The notes under the pieces are model-generated. The model was not told where the DNA came from. It was given only the letters and a program-made list of their open reading frames with translations, and searched no databases. DNA of 64,000 bases. Source: UBA12018 sp051656605 (GTDB lineage Bacteria; Bacteroidota; Bacteroidia; Bacteroidales; CAMTPD01). The translations under genes and the position numbers were made by a program. The stretch is from assembly GCA_051656605.1 (NCBI GenBank), contig JBOGCF010000026.1, forward strand, positions 1-64,000. Reading direction: 5' to 3'. Each line of letters begins with the position of its first letter. Within the stretch, counting starts at the first letter, position 1. This document shows positions 35,009-43,308 of this stretch, piece after piece.

Positions 35009-37303
35009 ATGAAGATTAAAATGAACAAAGTGTTCGCGGTACTGGCTATGGCATTGGCTAGTGTCGGGATAGCAAAAGCTGCTAATGGCTTTGATCCTGT
35101 AGACTACGTGAACCCACTGGTTGGAACTCAATCGACTTTCGAGCTTTCGACAGGTAACACGTATCCTGCAATTGCCCGCCCTTGGGGTATGAACTTCTGG
35201 ATGCCGCAAACAGGAAAAATGGGCGATGGTTGGGCGTATATGTATACTGCCAACAAGATCAGAGGTTTTAAGCAAACTCACCAACCGAGTCCTTGGATTA
35301 ATGACTACGGTCAGTTTTCAATCATGCCGGTAACAACGGGCCCTGAGTTTGATCAAGATAAGAGAGCGAGTTGGTTCTCTCACAAAACAGAGGTTGCAAA
35401 ACCATATTATTATAAAGTATATCTTGCCGACCATGATGTAGTAACAGAGATGACTACAACAGACCGCGCGGCGATGTTCCGTTTTACATTCCCAGAAGCA
35501 AAAGAGTCTTTCGTAGTATTGGACGCTTTTGATATGGGTTCATTTGTAAAGATTATTCCGGAAGAAAATAAAATTGTTGGTTACTCTACTAAAAATAGCG
35601 GAGGTGTACCTGCAAACTTCAAAAACTATTTCGTAATCACATTTGATAAGCCAATCGAGCTAACATATACGTTTGGTGATTCAATTTTGAATAATGATTT
35701 GGAGCGCAAAGCAAACCACGTAGGTGCGGTTGTTGGCTTTAAGACAAAACGTGGCGAATTGGTACACGCGAAGGTTGCTTCATCATTTATCAGCATTGAG
35801 CAAGCGGAGCTAAACTTGAAAGAACTTGGAAACAACTCGTTCGATCAGTTGGTGGCAGCAAGCAAAAGCGAATGGAACAAAACATTGGGCCGCATTGAAG
35901 TTGAAGGCGGAACAGTAGATCAATTCAGAACATTCTATACAACGATGTATCGTTCATTGTTGTTCCCTCGTAAGTTTTACGAATATGACGCAAAAGGAAA
36001 CATTGTACACTATAGCCCTTACAATGGTGAAGTGTTGCCAGGTTATATGTTTACAGATACCGGTTTTTGGGATACATTCCGCGCGTTGTTCCCATTCTTG
36101 AACTTGATGTATCCAAGCATCAACAAAGAAATTCAAGAAGGTTTGATCAATGCATACAAAGAAAGCGGCTTCTTCCCAGAGTGGGCTAGTCCGGGCCACA
36201 GAGGCTGTATGGTTGGTAACAACTCGGCTTCTATTCTTGTAGATGCATACTTGAAAGGTGTGAAAGTAGACGATGTGAAAACAATGTATGAAGGTATGGT
36301 TCACGGAGCAAACAATGTTCACCCTGAAGTTAGCTCAACGGGTCGTCTTGGTCATGAGTATTATAATAAACTAGGTTATATTCCTTCAGACGTAAACATT
36401 CACGAAAATGCAGCTCGTACATTGGAGTATGCATACAACGACTGGTGTATTTACCAACTTGCAAAAGAGTTGAAACGTCCTAAGAAAGAGATTGAACTTT
36501 ACAAGAAGCGTGCTTATAACTATAAGAACCTATTCAATAAAGACTTCAATTTGATGAGCGGACGCAAGTCTGACGGATCTTTCGATCCTAACTTCTCTCC
36601 ATTGAAATGGGGTGGTGACTTTACCGAAGGTAATAGCTGGCACTATAGCTGGTCTGTATTCCACGACCCAGCAGGTCTTATTGAGTTGATGGGCGGACGC
36701 AAGATGTTTGTTCAAATGCTAGACTCTGTGTTTGGTGTTCCTCCTCACTTTGATGATAGCTACTATGGTTTTGTAATTCACGAAATCCGCGAAATGCAAA
36801 TCATGAACATGGGTAACTATGCACACGGTAACCAACCGATCCAACACATGATTTACTTGTACAACTATGCAGGTGAACCTTGGAAAGCTCAATACTGGGT
36901 GCGTGAGGTAATGAATAAAATGTACAATGCGAACCCTGATGGTTATTGCGGTGACGAAGATAACGGTCAAACTTCTGCATGGTATGTATTCTCAGCTCTT
37001 GGTTTCTATCCTGTAACTCCGGGTTCTGACCAGTATGTAATGGGTGCTCCTTTGTTTAAGAAAGCAACAATTACATTGGAGAATGGAAATAAGATCATTA
37101 TCAATGCTCCGAACAATAGTGACAAGAATCGCTATGTAAACCGTGTTACTGTAAACGGTAAAGAGTATTCGAAAACATATTACGGTCACTTTGATTTGAT
37201 GAAGGGTGCTGTTATTGATATTGACATGACAGATACTCCAAACAAAACACGTGGTATCAAGCCGGAAGATGCTCCATATTCATTCTCTGTGAATGAAAAG
37301 TAA
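35009..37303 (+). CDS. GH92 exo-alpha-mannosidase, exported
   Basis: A 764-residue GH92 enzyme that would remove alpha-linked mannose from N-glycans or yeast mannan in a calcium-dependent inverting reaction. The N-terminal signal peptide ends near AKA (residues 22-24). Family segments are clear: DYVNPLVGTQSTFELSTGNT near the mature start, TGFWDTFRALFPFLNL, GHRGCMVGNNSASILVDAY, HYSWSVFHDP, and the C-terminal PDGYCGDEDNGQTSAWYVFS that contains the catalytic-site carboxylates. It has no lipobox, so it is likely periplasmic. A sugar MFS transporter follows 80 bp downstream, suggesting uptake of the released mannose. Confidence 0.93.
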   Translation: MKIKMNKVFAVLAMALASVGIAKAANGFDPVDYVNPLVGTQSTFELSTGNTYPAIARPWGMNFWMPQTGKMGDGWAYMYTANKIRGFKQTHQPSPWINDYGQFSIMPVTTGPEFDQDKRASWFSHKTEVAKPYYYKVYLADHDVVTEMTTTDRAAMFRFTFPEAKESFVVLDAFDMGSFVKIIPEENKIVGYSTKNSGGVPANFKNYFVITFDKPIELTYTFGDSILNNDLERKANHVGAVVGFKTKRGELVHAKVASSFISIEQAELNLKELGNNSFDQLVAASKSEWNKTLGRIEVEGGTVDQFRTFYTTMYRSLLFPRKFYEYDAKGNIVHYSPYNGEVLPGYMFTDTGFWDTFRALFPFLNLMYPSINKEIQEGLINAYKESGFFPEWASPGHRGCMVGNNSASILVDAYLKGVKVDDVKTMYEGMVHGANNVHPEVSSTGRLGHEYYNKLGYIPSDVNIHENAARTLEYAYNDWCIYQLAKELKRPKKEIELYKKRAYNYKNLFNKDFNLMSGRKSDGSFDPNFSPLKWGGDFTEGNSWHYSWSVFHDPAGLIELMGGRKMFVQMLDSVFGVPPHFDDSYYGFVIHEIREMQIMNMGNYAHGNQPIQHMIYLYNYAGEPWKAQYWVREVMNKMYNANPDGYCGDEDNGQTSAWYVFSALGFYPVTPGSDQYVMGAPLFKKATITLENGNKIIINAPNNSDKNRYVNRVTVNGKEYSKTYYGHFDLMKGAVIDIDMTDTPNKTRGIKPEDAPYSFSVNEK

Positions 37304-37329
37304 TCTTACCGACTACATAATTTAAGAAA

Positions 37330-37368
37330 ACGGGCAAAGTTTTTACGAAAAGTATTAACTTTGCCCGT
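37330..37368 (+). terminator. Terminator of the GH92 gene
   Basis: A 12-bp stem (37330-37341 with 37357-37368) has a 15-nt loop, followed by CTTTATTT. Its 3' arm overlaps the sequence TAACTTTG at 37356-37363. Confidence 0.75.
37356..37363 (+). promoter_or_regulatory. -7 promoter element for the MFS gene, inside the terminator
   Basis: TAACTTTG is an exact -7 match, 20 bp before the ATG at 37384, but no convincing -33 box is visible. If it is used, the transporter has its own transcript and the GH92 terminator arm doubles as its promoter. Confidence 0.4.
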
Positions 37369-37383
37369 CTTTATTTAGAAATT

Positions 37384-38538
37384 ATGAAAAACAAAAAATT
37401 ATTTCTAGCGTTCATACCCTTAATGATGACTTTCTTTACAATGGGATTTGTAGACATTGTGGGTATTGCGACCAATTATGTCAAGGTAGACTTTGGCTTG
37501 TCTGATACGGTAGCCAACATACTTCCTCTGACGGTGTTTTTATGGTTTCTAGTTCTTTCCATTCCTGCCGCAGCATTAATGAATCGTTTTGGTAGAAAGA
37601 ATGTGGTGATTGCAAGTGTTGTGATAACGTTTGCTTCGTTGCTAGTGCCAATCTTTGATTATAGTTTGCTGCTTATGGTGATTGCTTTTGGTCTCTTAGG
37701 TATTGGTAACGCTCTTATGCAGGTTTCATTGAATCCGCTTTTATCTAATATACTTCCTACGAATCGACTGGCAGCAAGTCTTACCTTGGGACAATTCTTT
37801 AAAGGTTTGGCTGCTTTTGCCGCTCCGATTATTGCGGTTTGGGCTGCAACGTTCTTTGGAAGTTGGTTAATGATATTTCCGTTTCTTGCTTTCATAACGT
37901 TGACACCAACTGTGTGGTTGTTGTTTACAGATATTGAAGAGTCGCTCGATGAGGGACGTAATAACTCGATATTGGATAGTTTTCGTTTGTTTCGCAATAC
38001 AACAGTATTGTTGTGTTTTATAGCGATCATTATGCATGTAGGTACGGATGTTGGAATTAATACCACTGCTCCCAAGTTGATGATGGAGCGTTTAGGTTTG
38101 CCTCTTGAGCAAGCGAGTTATGCAACAAGCTTTTACTTTTTGGCTCGTACGATAGGATGCTTGATGGGGTCTTTTGTGTTGTCACACGTGTCGGCTCGAA
38201 AGGTATTCCTTGTTAGCGTGCTTTGTGTATTGGGAGGTTTAGTTGGCTTGTGGATTTCAAGTTCGGGAGTTTTGCTTTTTGGATCGTTAGTTCTGGTAGG
38301 ACTAGGAAACTCTAATCTGTTTGCAATTATATTCTCAGAAGCATTAAATGAGGAGTCGGATCGCCGAAATGAAGTGTCTGGGCTTATGATTATGGGGCTT
38401 ACGGGAGGAGCTATTTTTCCCTTGTTGATGGGAGTTGCTTCTGATGCGACAGATAGTCAGGCCGGAGCGATTGGCGTATTGTTTATCTGTGCGGCATATC
38501 TGTTGTTGTTGACTCCGCGTATTCGTAAGCACTTGTAG
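37384..38538 (+). CDS. Sugar transporter of the major facilitator superfamily
   Basis: A 384-residue inner-membrane protein with about 12 helices. The first helix FFTMGFVDIVGIATNYVK, the MFS loop motif MNRFGRKNVVIAS (about residues 66-78) and LLGIGNALMQVSLNPLLSN near 100-118 resemble the FucP/glucose-galactose branch found in Bacteroidota. Its position right after a GH92 mannosidase suggests mannose or a related hexose, but the substrate is not determined. A 20-bp terminator stem follows. Confidence 0.82.
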   Translation: MKNKKLFLAFIPLMMTFFTMGFVDIVGIATNYVKVDFGLSDTVANILPLTVFLWFLVLSIPAAALMNRFGRKNVVIASVVITFASLLVPIFDYSLLLMVIAFGLLGIGNALMQVSLNPLLSNILPTNRLAASLTLGQFFKGLAAFAAPIIAVWAATFFGSWLMIFPFLAFITLTPTVWLLFTDIEESLDEGRNNSILDSFRLFRNTTVLLCFIAIIMHVGTDVGINTTAPKLMMERLGLPLEQASYATSFYFLARTIGCLMGSFVLSHVSARKVFLVSVLCVLGGLVGLWISSSGVLLFGSLVLVGLGNSNLFAIIFSEALNEESDRRNEVSGLMIMGLTGGAIFPLLMGVASDATDSQAGAIGVLFICAAYLLLLTPRIRKHL

Positions 38539-38559
38539 TAAATCTTGTTTTGATGATAT

Positions 38560-38608
38560 AAAGTCTTTGCAGTTTTGGTTACGACCAAAGTTGCAAAGGC
38601 TTTTTTTA
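38560..38608 (+). terminator. Terminator of the MFS gene
   Basis: A long stem of about 20 pairs (38560-38579 with 38582-38603, a few G-U pairs) is followed by seven T residues. Confidence 0.85.
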
Positions 38609-38707
38609 TTTTAAGGAATTTGTAGAGTAGGGGCGGAGGAGTAAAAACGAATGCAAACTTGATTGCAAAATTAGCATGAGCAGAAACATGAAGTGTAGAT
38701 ATAAAAA

Positions 38708-38735
38708 AAGAGAGTATTCTGCTGAATACTCTCTT
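38708..38735 (-). terminator. Terminator of the initiator tRNA gene
   Basis: A perfect 12-bp stem (38708-38719 with 38724-38735) has a 4-nt loop. Read on the minus strand it runs into seven T (complement of 38703-38709). It lies 5 bp past the tRNA 3' end. Confidence 0.85.
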
Positions 38736-38740
38736 GATAG

Positions 38741-38812
<72 letters not shown>

Positions 38813-38842
38813 ATGTTTACCAATAACCTTTCGATTACAGTA

Positions 38843-38873
38843 CAAAGGTAATTAAATTATTTTTAATACCAAA
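38843..38873 (-). promoter_or_regulatory. Promoter of the initiator tRNA gene
   Basis: On the minus strand TTTG (38870-38873) and TACCTTTG (38843-38850) lie 19 bp apart, an exact match to both elements, about 30 bp before the tRNA. Confidence 0.65.
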
Positions 38874-38968
38874 TTGTTGGCAACTTTTTTTTCTTTCACT
38901 TGTTTTGTACGGCCTTTTCATGTACTTTCGCACATATCTAAGTTAATTGTGCAATACGAATAAAGAAT

Positions 38969-39556
38969 ATGACAGTTTCGAGAACGAGAGAAATGTTGGT
39001 TGATGTGGCAAGAAAACTTTTTGCCCGTGAAGGAGTGGAGAACACTACAATGAACGACATTGCCATTGCTTCAGGTAAGGGTCGGAGGACATTGTATACC
39101 TACTTCAAAAGTAAGAATGAAATATATCTTGCAGTAGTAGAGTCTGAGCTCAAGCAACTATACACAGCTCTTCTTGAGGTAGAAAGCAAAGATCTTGCTC
39201 CTGATAAGAAGCTGATCGAGTTGATCTACACTCGTCTCGAGGCAGTAAAACGTGTCGTATTACGTAATGGTACATTAAGAGCCGACTTCTTTAGAGATAT
39301 CTGGAAAGTTGAAAAAGTACGTAAGAACTTCGATTTGAAAGAAATTGAAATATTGAAACGTACGTTGGACGACGGTGTTGCAAAAGGTATATTCTTTGTT
39401 CCAGATACTGAAGTTACAGCTGCCATCCTGCATCATGCTGTAAAAGGGCTAGAAGTTCCTTTTATCAGAGGTCTTCTTGGTGATGATCAGGAAATGAAAC
39501 AACGCAGAAAAGAGAATGTCATAAACTTATTATTCAACGGGCTAAAGATTAAATAA
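38969..39556 (+). CDS. TetR/AcrR-family regulator
   Basis: A 195-residue regulator with the N-terminal helix-turn-helix typical of TetR (ARKLFAREGVENTTMNDIAI, then GKGRRTLYTYFKSKNEIY, about residues 13-51). The remaining part is helical and would bind a ligand. It lies 4 bp before a KAS III gene, which is followed by fabG, so the likely ligand or target relates to fatty-acid or acyl-CoA metabolism. The tight spacing suggests one transcript and autoregulation; no operator was identified. Confidence 0.88.
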   Translation: MTVSRTREMLVDVARKLFAREGVENTTMNDIAIASGKGRRTLYTYFKSKNEIYLAVVESELKQLYTALLEVESKDLAPDKKLIELIYTRLEAVKRVVLRNGTLRADFFRDIWKVEKVRKNFDLKEIEILKRTLDDGVAKGIFFVPDTEVTAAILHHAVKGLEVPFIRGLLGDDQEMKQRRKENVINLLFNGLKIK

Positions 39557-39560
39557 GCAC

Positions 39561-40508
39561 ATGTTTATCAACGCAACTGGGTTCTATATACCCTCAGAAA
39601 GAGTTCATAACGATTATTTCTTAGACGTTAACGGACTAACCAATGAATGGATTCAGCAACGCACCGGGATTGTAACCCGATCAAAGGCTGCTGAAGATGA
39701 GAATATCAATACCATGAGCTTCGCGGCTGTTGAAAATGCTATTGAAACTCTTCCTTATCCAATCGAAGATGTAGATCTAATTATTGCTGCATCTTATTCT
39801 CCATACGATACTGTAGGAACATTTGGACACGAAGTACAGCGTAAGTTTAATGTAGACAAAGCCCGAGTGGTGTATATCTCATCTGCTTGCTCATCTTTTC
39901 TAAATGCACTTGAAATTGTAGAAGGATATTTTGCAACAGGCAAAGCTACTAAGGCCTTAGTTGTATCTGCCGATCACAATACCTATTATAGTAATGAGTC
40001 TGATCCGAAAGCCGGACACCTTTGGGGCGATGCTGCTGCTGCTTTCTTCTTGTCAAAAGAGCAAGTAAAAGAAGGAGAGCCTCGTATTGTAGATATCTTT
40101 ACGCAAGGTTTGGGCCACATTGGTAAAGGACCAGACGGAGTAAAACTTCTTCCTGGCGACGGCGGTATTGTAATGCCGGACGGACGCGATGTATTCATTC
40201 AGGCATGTACCTATATGGCTAAGAATACACTCGATATTTTAGAAAACAACAACTACACACTAGAGGATCTTTCATACCTTATCGGCCACCAAGCCAATAT
40301 GCGTATCATGAGCAATATTGCTAAACAACTAAACTTGCCGGAAGAGAAGTTTCTGTCTAATATTGCAGAGCTTGGTAATACCGGATCGGTTAGTACGGCA
40401 TTGGTATATGCACAGAATAAAGATCTATATAAGAAGGGCGACAAAATCGTTCTTACTGTATTCGGCGGAGGATATTCGGCCGGCGTATGTTTGATTCAAT
40501 TTGATTAA
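39561..40508 (+). CDS. 3-oxoacyl-ACP synthase III-like condensing enzyme
   Basis: A 315-residue thiolase-fold enzyme. The catalytic triad of KAS III is complete: Cys110 in YISSACSSFLN, His in LIGHQANMRI, and Asn in LGNTGSVSTA. EWIQQRTGI near residues 29-37 is a FabH motif. KAS III starts fatty-acid chains by joining an acyl-CoA to malonyl-ACP. This form is diverged from housekeeping FabH, and the essential fabH is normally beside plsX/rpmF, which are absent here, so it may serve a special chain type. It is cotranscribed with the TetR gene and fabG. Confidence 0.85.
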   Translation: MFINATGFYIPSERVHNDYFLDVNGLTNEWIQQRTGIVTRSKAAEDENINTMSFAAVENAIETLPYPIEDVDLIIAASYSPYDTVGTFGHEVQRKFNVDKARVVYISSACSSFLNALEIVEGYFATGKATKALVVSADHNTYYSNESDPKAGHLWGDAAAAFFLSKEQVKEGEPRIVDIFTQGLGHIGKGPDGVKLLPGDGGIVMPDGRDVFIQACTYMAKNTLDILENNNYTLEDLSYLIGHQANMRIMSNIAKQLNLPEEKFLSNIAELGNTGSVSTALVYAQNKDLYKKGDKIVLTVFGGGYSAGVCLIQFD

Positions 40509-40522
40509 AAAATAAAGATATT

Positions 40523-41269
40523 ATGGGATTATTAGATGGTAAAGTAGCTATCGTTACAGGTGCTGCTCGTGGTATTGGTAAAGCTATTGCGCTTAAGTTT
40601 GCACAAGAAGGAGCTAACATCGCTTTCACAGATCTTTCGATCGACGACAATGCACTTGAAACTGAAAAAGAAATCGCTGCATTGGGTGTTAAAGTAAAAG
40701 GTTATGCTTCAAACGCTGCTGACTTTGAAGATACTCACAAAGTAGTAGAGCAAATCCACAAAGACTTTGGCCGTATCGACATCCTTGTAAACAACGCAGG
40801 TATTACTCGCGATGGTTTGATGATGCGTATGACAGAGCAACAATGGGATATGGTTATCAACGTAAACCTAAAATCTGCATTTAACTTTGTTCACGCAGTA
40901 ACTCCTATCATGATGCGTCAAAAAACAGGAAGCATCATCAATATGAGCTCCGTAGTAGGTGTGTCTGGTAACGCAGGACAAGCAAACTATTCTGCTTCAA
41001 AAGCAGGTATGATCGGTTTGGCTAAATCAATCGCTAAAGAACTTGGTTCAAGAGGCGTGCGTGCAAATGCAATTGCTCCGGGCTTCATCATTACAGAAAT
41101 GACAGGACAATTGTCTGACGAAGTAAAAGCTAAATGGGCAGAAACAATTCCAATGCGTCGCGGCGGTACACCGGAAGATGTTGCAAACACAGCACTTTAT
41201 TTGGCTTCTGATCTTTCTGCATATGTAACAGGTCAGGTAGTACACGTTTGTGGTGGTATGAATATGTAA
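40523..41269 (+). CDS. fabG: 3-oxoacyl-ACP reductase
   Basis: A 248-residue short-chain dehydrogenase that reduces 3-oxoacyl-ACP with NADPH. The cofactor motif TGAARGIG (residues 12-19), NNAG, the catalytic Ser in NMSSVVG, and YSASKAG (Tyr-x-x-x-Lys) are intact, and IAPGFIITEMT is typical of FabG. The length and motifs fit true FabG, not a sugar or alcohol dehydrogenase. It follows the KAS III gene by 14 bp, giving the first two steps of chain elongation side by side. Confidence 0.9.
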   Translation: MGLLDGKVAIVTGAARGIGKAIALKFAQEGANIAFTDLSIDDNALETEKEIAALGVKVKGYASNAADFEDTHKVVEQIHKDFGRIDILVNNAGITRDGLMMRMTEQQWDMVINVNLKSAFNFVHAVTPIMMRQKTGSIINMSSVVGVSGNAGQANYSASKAGMIGLAKSIAKELGSRGVRANAIAPGFIITEMTGQLSDEVKAKWAETIPMRRGGTPEDVANTALYLASDLSAYVTGQVVHVCGGMNM

Positions 41270-41278
41270 TATTGCTTC

Positions 41279-41959
41279 ATGGAAGTTATTTACGAAGACA
41301 ATCATATCATTGCCGTTAACAAGACTTGCTCGGAGATTGTGCAAGGAGACAAAACGGGCGACAAACCTTTATCTGACATTGTAAAAGATTGGTTGAAGGT
41401 AAAGTACAACAAACCCGGAAACGTGTTTGTTGGCGTAACGCACCGTCTCGACCGTCCCGTTAGCGGATTGGTTCTTTTTGCCAAGACAAGTAAAGCACTT
41501 ACCCGCCTAAACGAAATGTTTCGTGAAGGTGGTGTAAAGAAAACCTATTGGGCCATTGTGCGCAACCGTCCGCCGCAAGAGGAGGGAGAGTTGGTACACT
41601 ACTTGGTAAAGAATGAGAAGCAAAACAAATCGTATGCTTATCCTACCGAGAAGCCACAGTCTAAAAAGGCAATCTTGCATTACAAGTTGATCGCGAGCTC
41701 CGACAATTATCATTTATTGGAAGTAGATCTAAAGACAGGGCGTCATCATCAGATACGTTGTCAGCTTGCCAAGATGGGATGTCCTATCAAAGGCGACTTG
41801 AAATACGGTTTTGATCGGTCAAACAAAGATGGAGGTATTAGCTTGCACTCACGTAGAGCATCTTTTATCCATCCGGTTTCGAAAGAACAAATTGATATTG
41901 TTGCCCCGGTTCCGAACGATCCGCTTTGGAAAATGTTTGAAACGGCAGTAACCAAATAG
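41279..41959 (+). CDS. RluA-family RNA pseudouridine synthase
   Basis: A 226-residue single-domain enzyme that would convert specific uridines of rRNA or tRNA to pseudouridine. The catalytic Asp lies in VTHRLDRPVSGLVLFAKT (about residues 53-70), and KTYWAIVRN and TGRHHQIRCQLAKMGCPI are the other family motifs. It has no N-terminal S4 domain, as in the RluA/TruC-like short forms. The RNA site modified cannot be predicted. It begins 9 bp after fabG and may be carried on the same transcript. Confidence 0.88.
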   Translation: MEVIYEDNHIIAVNKTCSEIVQGDKTGDKPLSDIVKDWLKVKYNKPGNVFVGVTHRLDRPVSGLVLFAKTSKALTRLNEMFREGGVKKTYWAIVRNRPPQEEGELVHYLVKNEKQNKSYAYPTEKPQSKKAILHYKLIASSDNYHLLEVDLKTGRHHQIRCQLAKMGCPIKGDLKYGFDRSNKDGGISLHSRRASFIHPVSKEQIDIVAPVPNDPLWKMFETAVTK

Positions 41960-42005
41960 TTTGAAATACCTTATATCCGAAAATGATATAAGACATCACA
42001 TAAAA

Positions 42006-42052
42006 AAATCCTCGTTTGAACACTCTTTTATCAAGGGCTCAAACGGGGATTT
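42006..42052 (+). terminator. Terminator of the TetR-fabG-rluA unit
   Basis: A 14-bp stem (42006-42019 with 42039-42052, one G-U pair) is preceded by an A-run and followed by TTTCTTG. Confidence 0.7.
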
Positions 42053-42110
42053 CTTGCGTTAATACACTATGAACAACAGATGAGATATAGTACTGAAAGT
42101 GTCGATGTTT

Positions 42111-42260
42111 AATGTTCACGATAGTACTCATTAAGGTATGCCATCGTGAACGTTAAGCTTAGACAGGTACGTGTCTAAGATGTGTACACGTACGTGACGC
42201 ATTCTTGTCATATACCTGTCTAAGTTGTATACACGGTCGTGTCTAAGCTTAACGCATGCG
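42111..42260. repeat. Nested inverted and direct repeats, structured intergenic element
   Basis: Several repeats interlock. GTTCACGAT (42114-42122) is inverted at 42143-42151. CGTTAAGCTTAGACA (42151-42165) is exactly inverted at 42240-42254. Its core CTTAGACA is also inverted at 42172-42179 and, as a 12-mer, at 42213-42224. A 25-bp direct repeat lies at 42172-42196 and 42217-42241 with four mismatches. No open frame covers it. It could be a structured RNA, a multi-site protein-binding region, or a mobile repeat. Confidence 0.6.
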
Positions 42261-42313
42261 ATAAGCAGGCTTAAATCTGCCGAGGAGTTATCTTCGAGAA
42301 GTTTATAAACGAC

Positions 42314-42352
42314 AAAAGCAGTACGTTTCATTGATTTGAAAGTACTGCTTTT
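42314..42352. terminator. Bidirectional terminator downstream of the yhhQ-type gene
   Basis: AAAAGCAGTAC (42314-42324) pairs exactly with GTACTGCTTTT (42342-42352), loop of 17. It lies 52 bp past the stop of the minus-strand gene. Confidence 0.75.
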
Positions 42353-42403
42353 ATCGTTAGATTATGATGTGTTTCGGTGTTTTGCTAGTAAAGAGAAGGG
42401 AGG

Positions 42404-43084
42404 TTATACCTCGCTGATTTTCCAGAAGCTATACGACACATCTTCGTCGTATACATCTGTTTGCTCTACACGTTTGATGTAGTTCACGATAAGTTTAGTA
42501 ATCGGAAGGATTACAATTTCGTAAGCTGTTTTTAAAACCGCCTGCGTGCCGATCATGATTAGTAGATCATTAAACGGAACAATGCCAAAGAAAGCGATTG
42601 GGAAGAATACCATCGAATCGGCCGATTCTCCTACCATTGTTGAAACAACGGCACGAAGCGAAAAATTGCGTCCGCCCGAGGCGATCTTCATTTTACTCAT
42701 CACATAAGCGTTGAGAAACGAACCGATCAAAAATGCACAAAGGCTTGCTACGGCAATACGCGGAGTCATTGCAAAGATTGATTTAAAAGCTTCCTGTCCT
42801 TCGTAGAAAGGAGCTGCCGGAAGCGCAACTGCTATTTGTGCCAAACCAACCACAAAGAAGTTCATGGCAAACCCGCTCCAAATGATCAGACGCGCTTTTT
42901 TATAGCCCCATACTTCGGCTATCAGGTCGTTGATAATATAAGAAATCGGGAAAACGATAAGGCCGGCAGTTGCCGTGATAGGACCAATTTGAATTAGTTT
43001 GGTCTCGAGAAGATTTGCTGCAATCAAACAAACGTTGAATAAGATTGCAAGCATCATAAATGTAACTGAAACTTGTTTCTTCAT
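42404..43084 (-). CDS. Queuosine precursor transporter (YhhQ/VUT family)
   Basis: A 226-residue inner-membrane protein with about six helices. The family motifs are clear: NLLETKLIQIGP near residue 25, FPISYIINDLIAEVWGYKKAR (about 46-66), SGGRNFSLRAVVSTMVGESADS (about 135-156), and a C-terminal KTAYEIVILPITKLIV. The family takes up preQ0/preQ1 or queuine for making queuosine in tRNA. Its leader can form an A-rich pseudoknot ending 7 nt before the start, consistent with control by the imported base. It is expressed alone. Confidence 0.9.
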   Translation of the reverse strand: MKKQVSVTFMMLAILFNVCLIAANLLETKLIQIGPITATAGLIVFPISYIINDLIAEVWGYKKARLIIWSGFAMNFFVVGLAQIAVALPAAPFYEGQEAFKSIFAMTPRIAVASLCAFLIGSFLNAYVMSKMKIASGGRNFSLRAVVSTMVGESADSMVFFPIAFFGIVPFNDLLIMIGTQAVLKTAYEIVILPITKLIVNYIKRVEQTDVYDEDVSYSFWKISEV

Positions 43085-43091
43085 TGTTATT

Positions 43092-43131
43092 CTTGTTTTT
43101 TACGTGGTTATACAAGCACACGGACCTCCAC
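43092..43131 (-). promoter_or_regulatory. Candidate preQ1-type riboswitch pseudoknot before the yhhQ-type gene
   Basis: On the minus strand GTGG (43131-43128) pairs with CCAC (43107-43104). CTTGT inside that loop (43116-43112) pairs with ACAAG (43096-43092). The loop between is GTAAAAA. This is an H-type pseudoknot with an A-rich third loop, the plan of class I preQ1 riboswitches, and it ends 7 nt before the ATG, over the ribosome-binding area. The first stem is only 4 bp and the first loop is longer than in the classic motif, so it may be a variant or coincidence. Confidence 0.45.
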
Positions 43132-43148
43132 CATCGGATAATCTGCCG

Positions 43149-43156
43149 CAAAGTTA
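43149..43156 (-). promoter_or_regulatory. -7 promoter element of the yhhQ-type gene
   Basis: The minus strand reads TAACTTTG, an exact -7 match, placing transcription start about 10 nt before the candidate pseudoknot. The -33 box is not obvious. Confidence 0.5.
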
Positions 43157-43238
43157 CGGTTTTTATTTCTATTGCGAATCTAAATACTGTTAATGCGATG
43201 CGGAGACAAGTAGATTGCGAGGGAAGGAAGAAAAGAAA

Positions 43239-43276
43239 ACCGGTGATCTTGGGCTTTTTTGCACAAAATCACCGGT
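43239..43276 (-). terminator. Terminator of the cyclophilin-M16 peptidase unit
   Basis: ACCGGTGAT (43239-43247) pairs with ATCACCGGT (43268-43276). On the minus strand TTTCTTTTCTTCC follows. Confidence 0.75.
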
Positions 43277-43308
43277 CGTTATCCTTTGTTGTCTGTACGA
43301 ATACAGCC

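Noticed and set aside
42111..42260. CRISPR array
   Set aside because: The repeats are mostly inverted, vary in length and spacing, and there is no series of equal spacers or cas gene.
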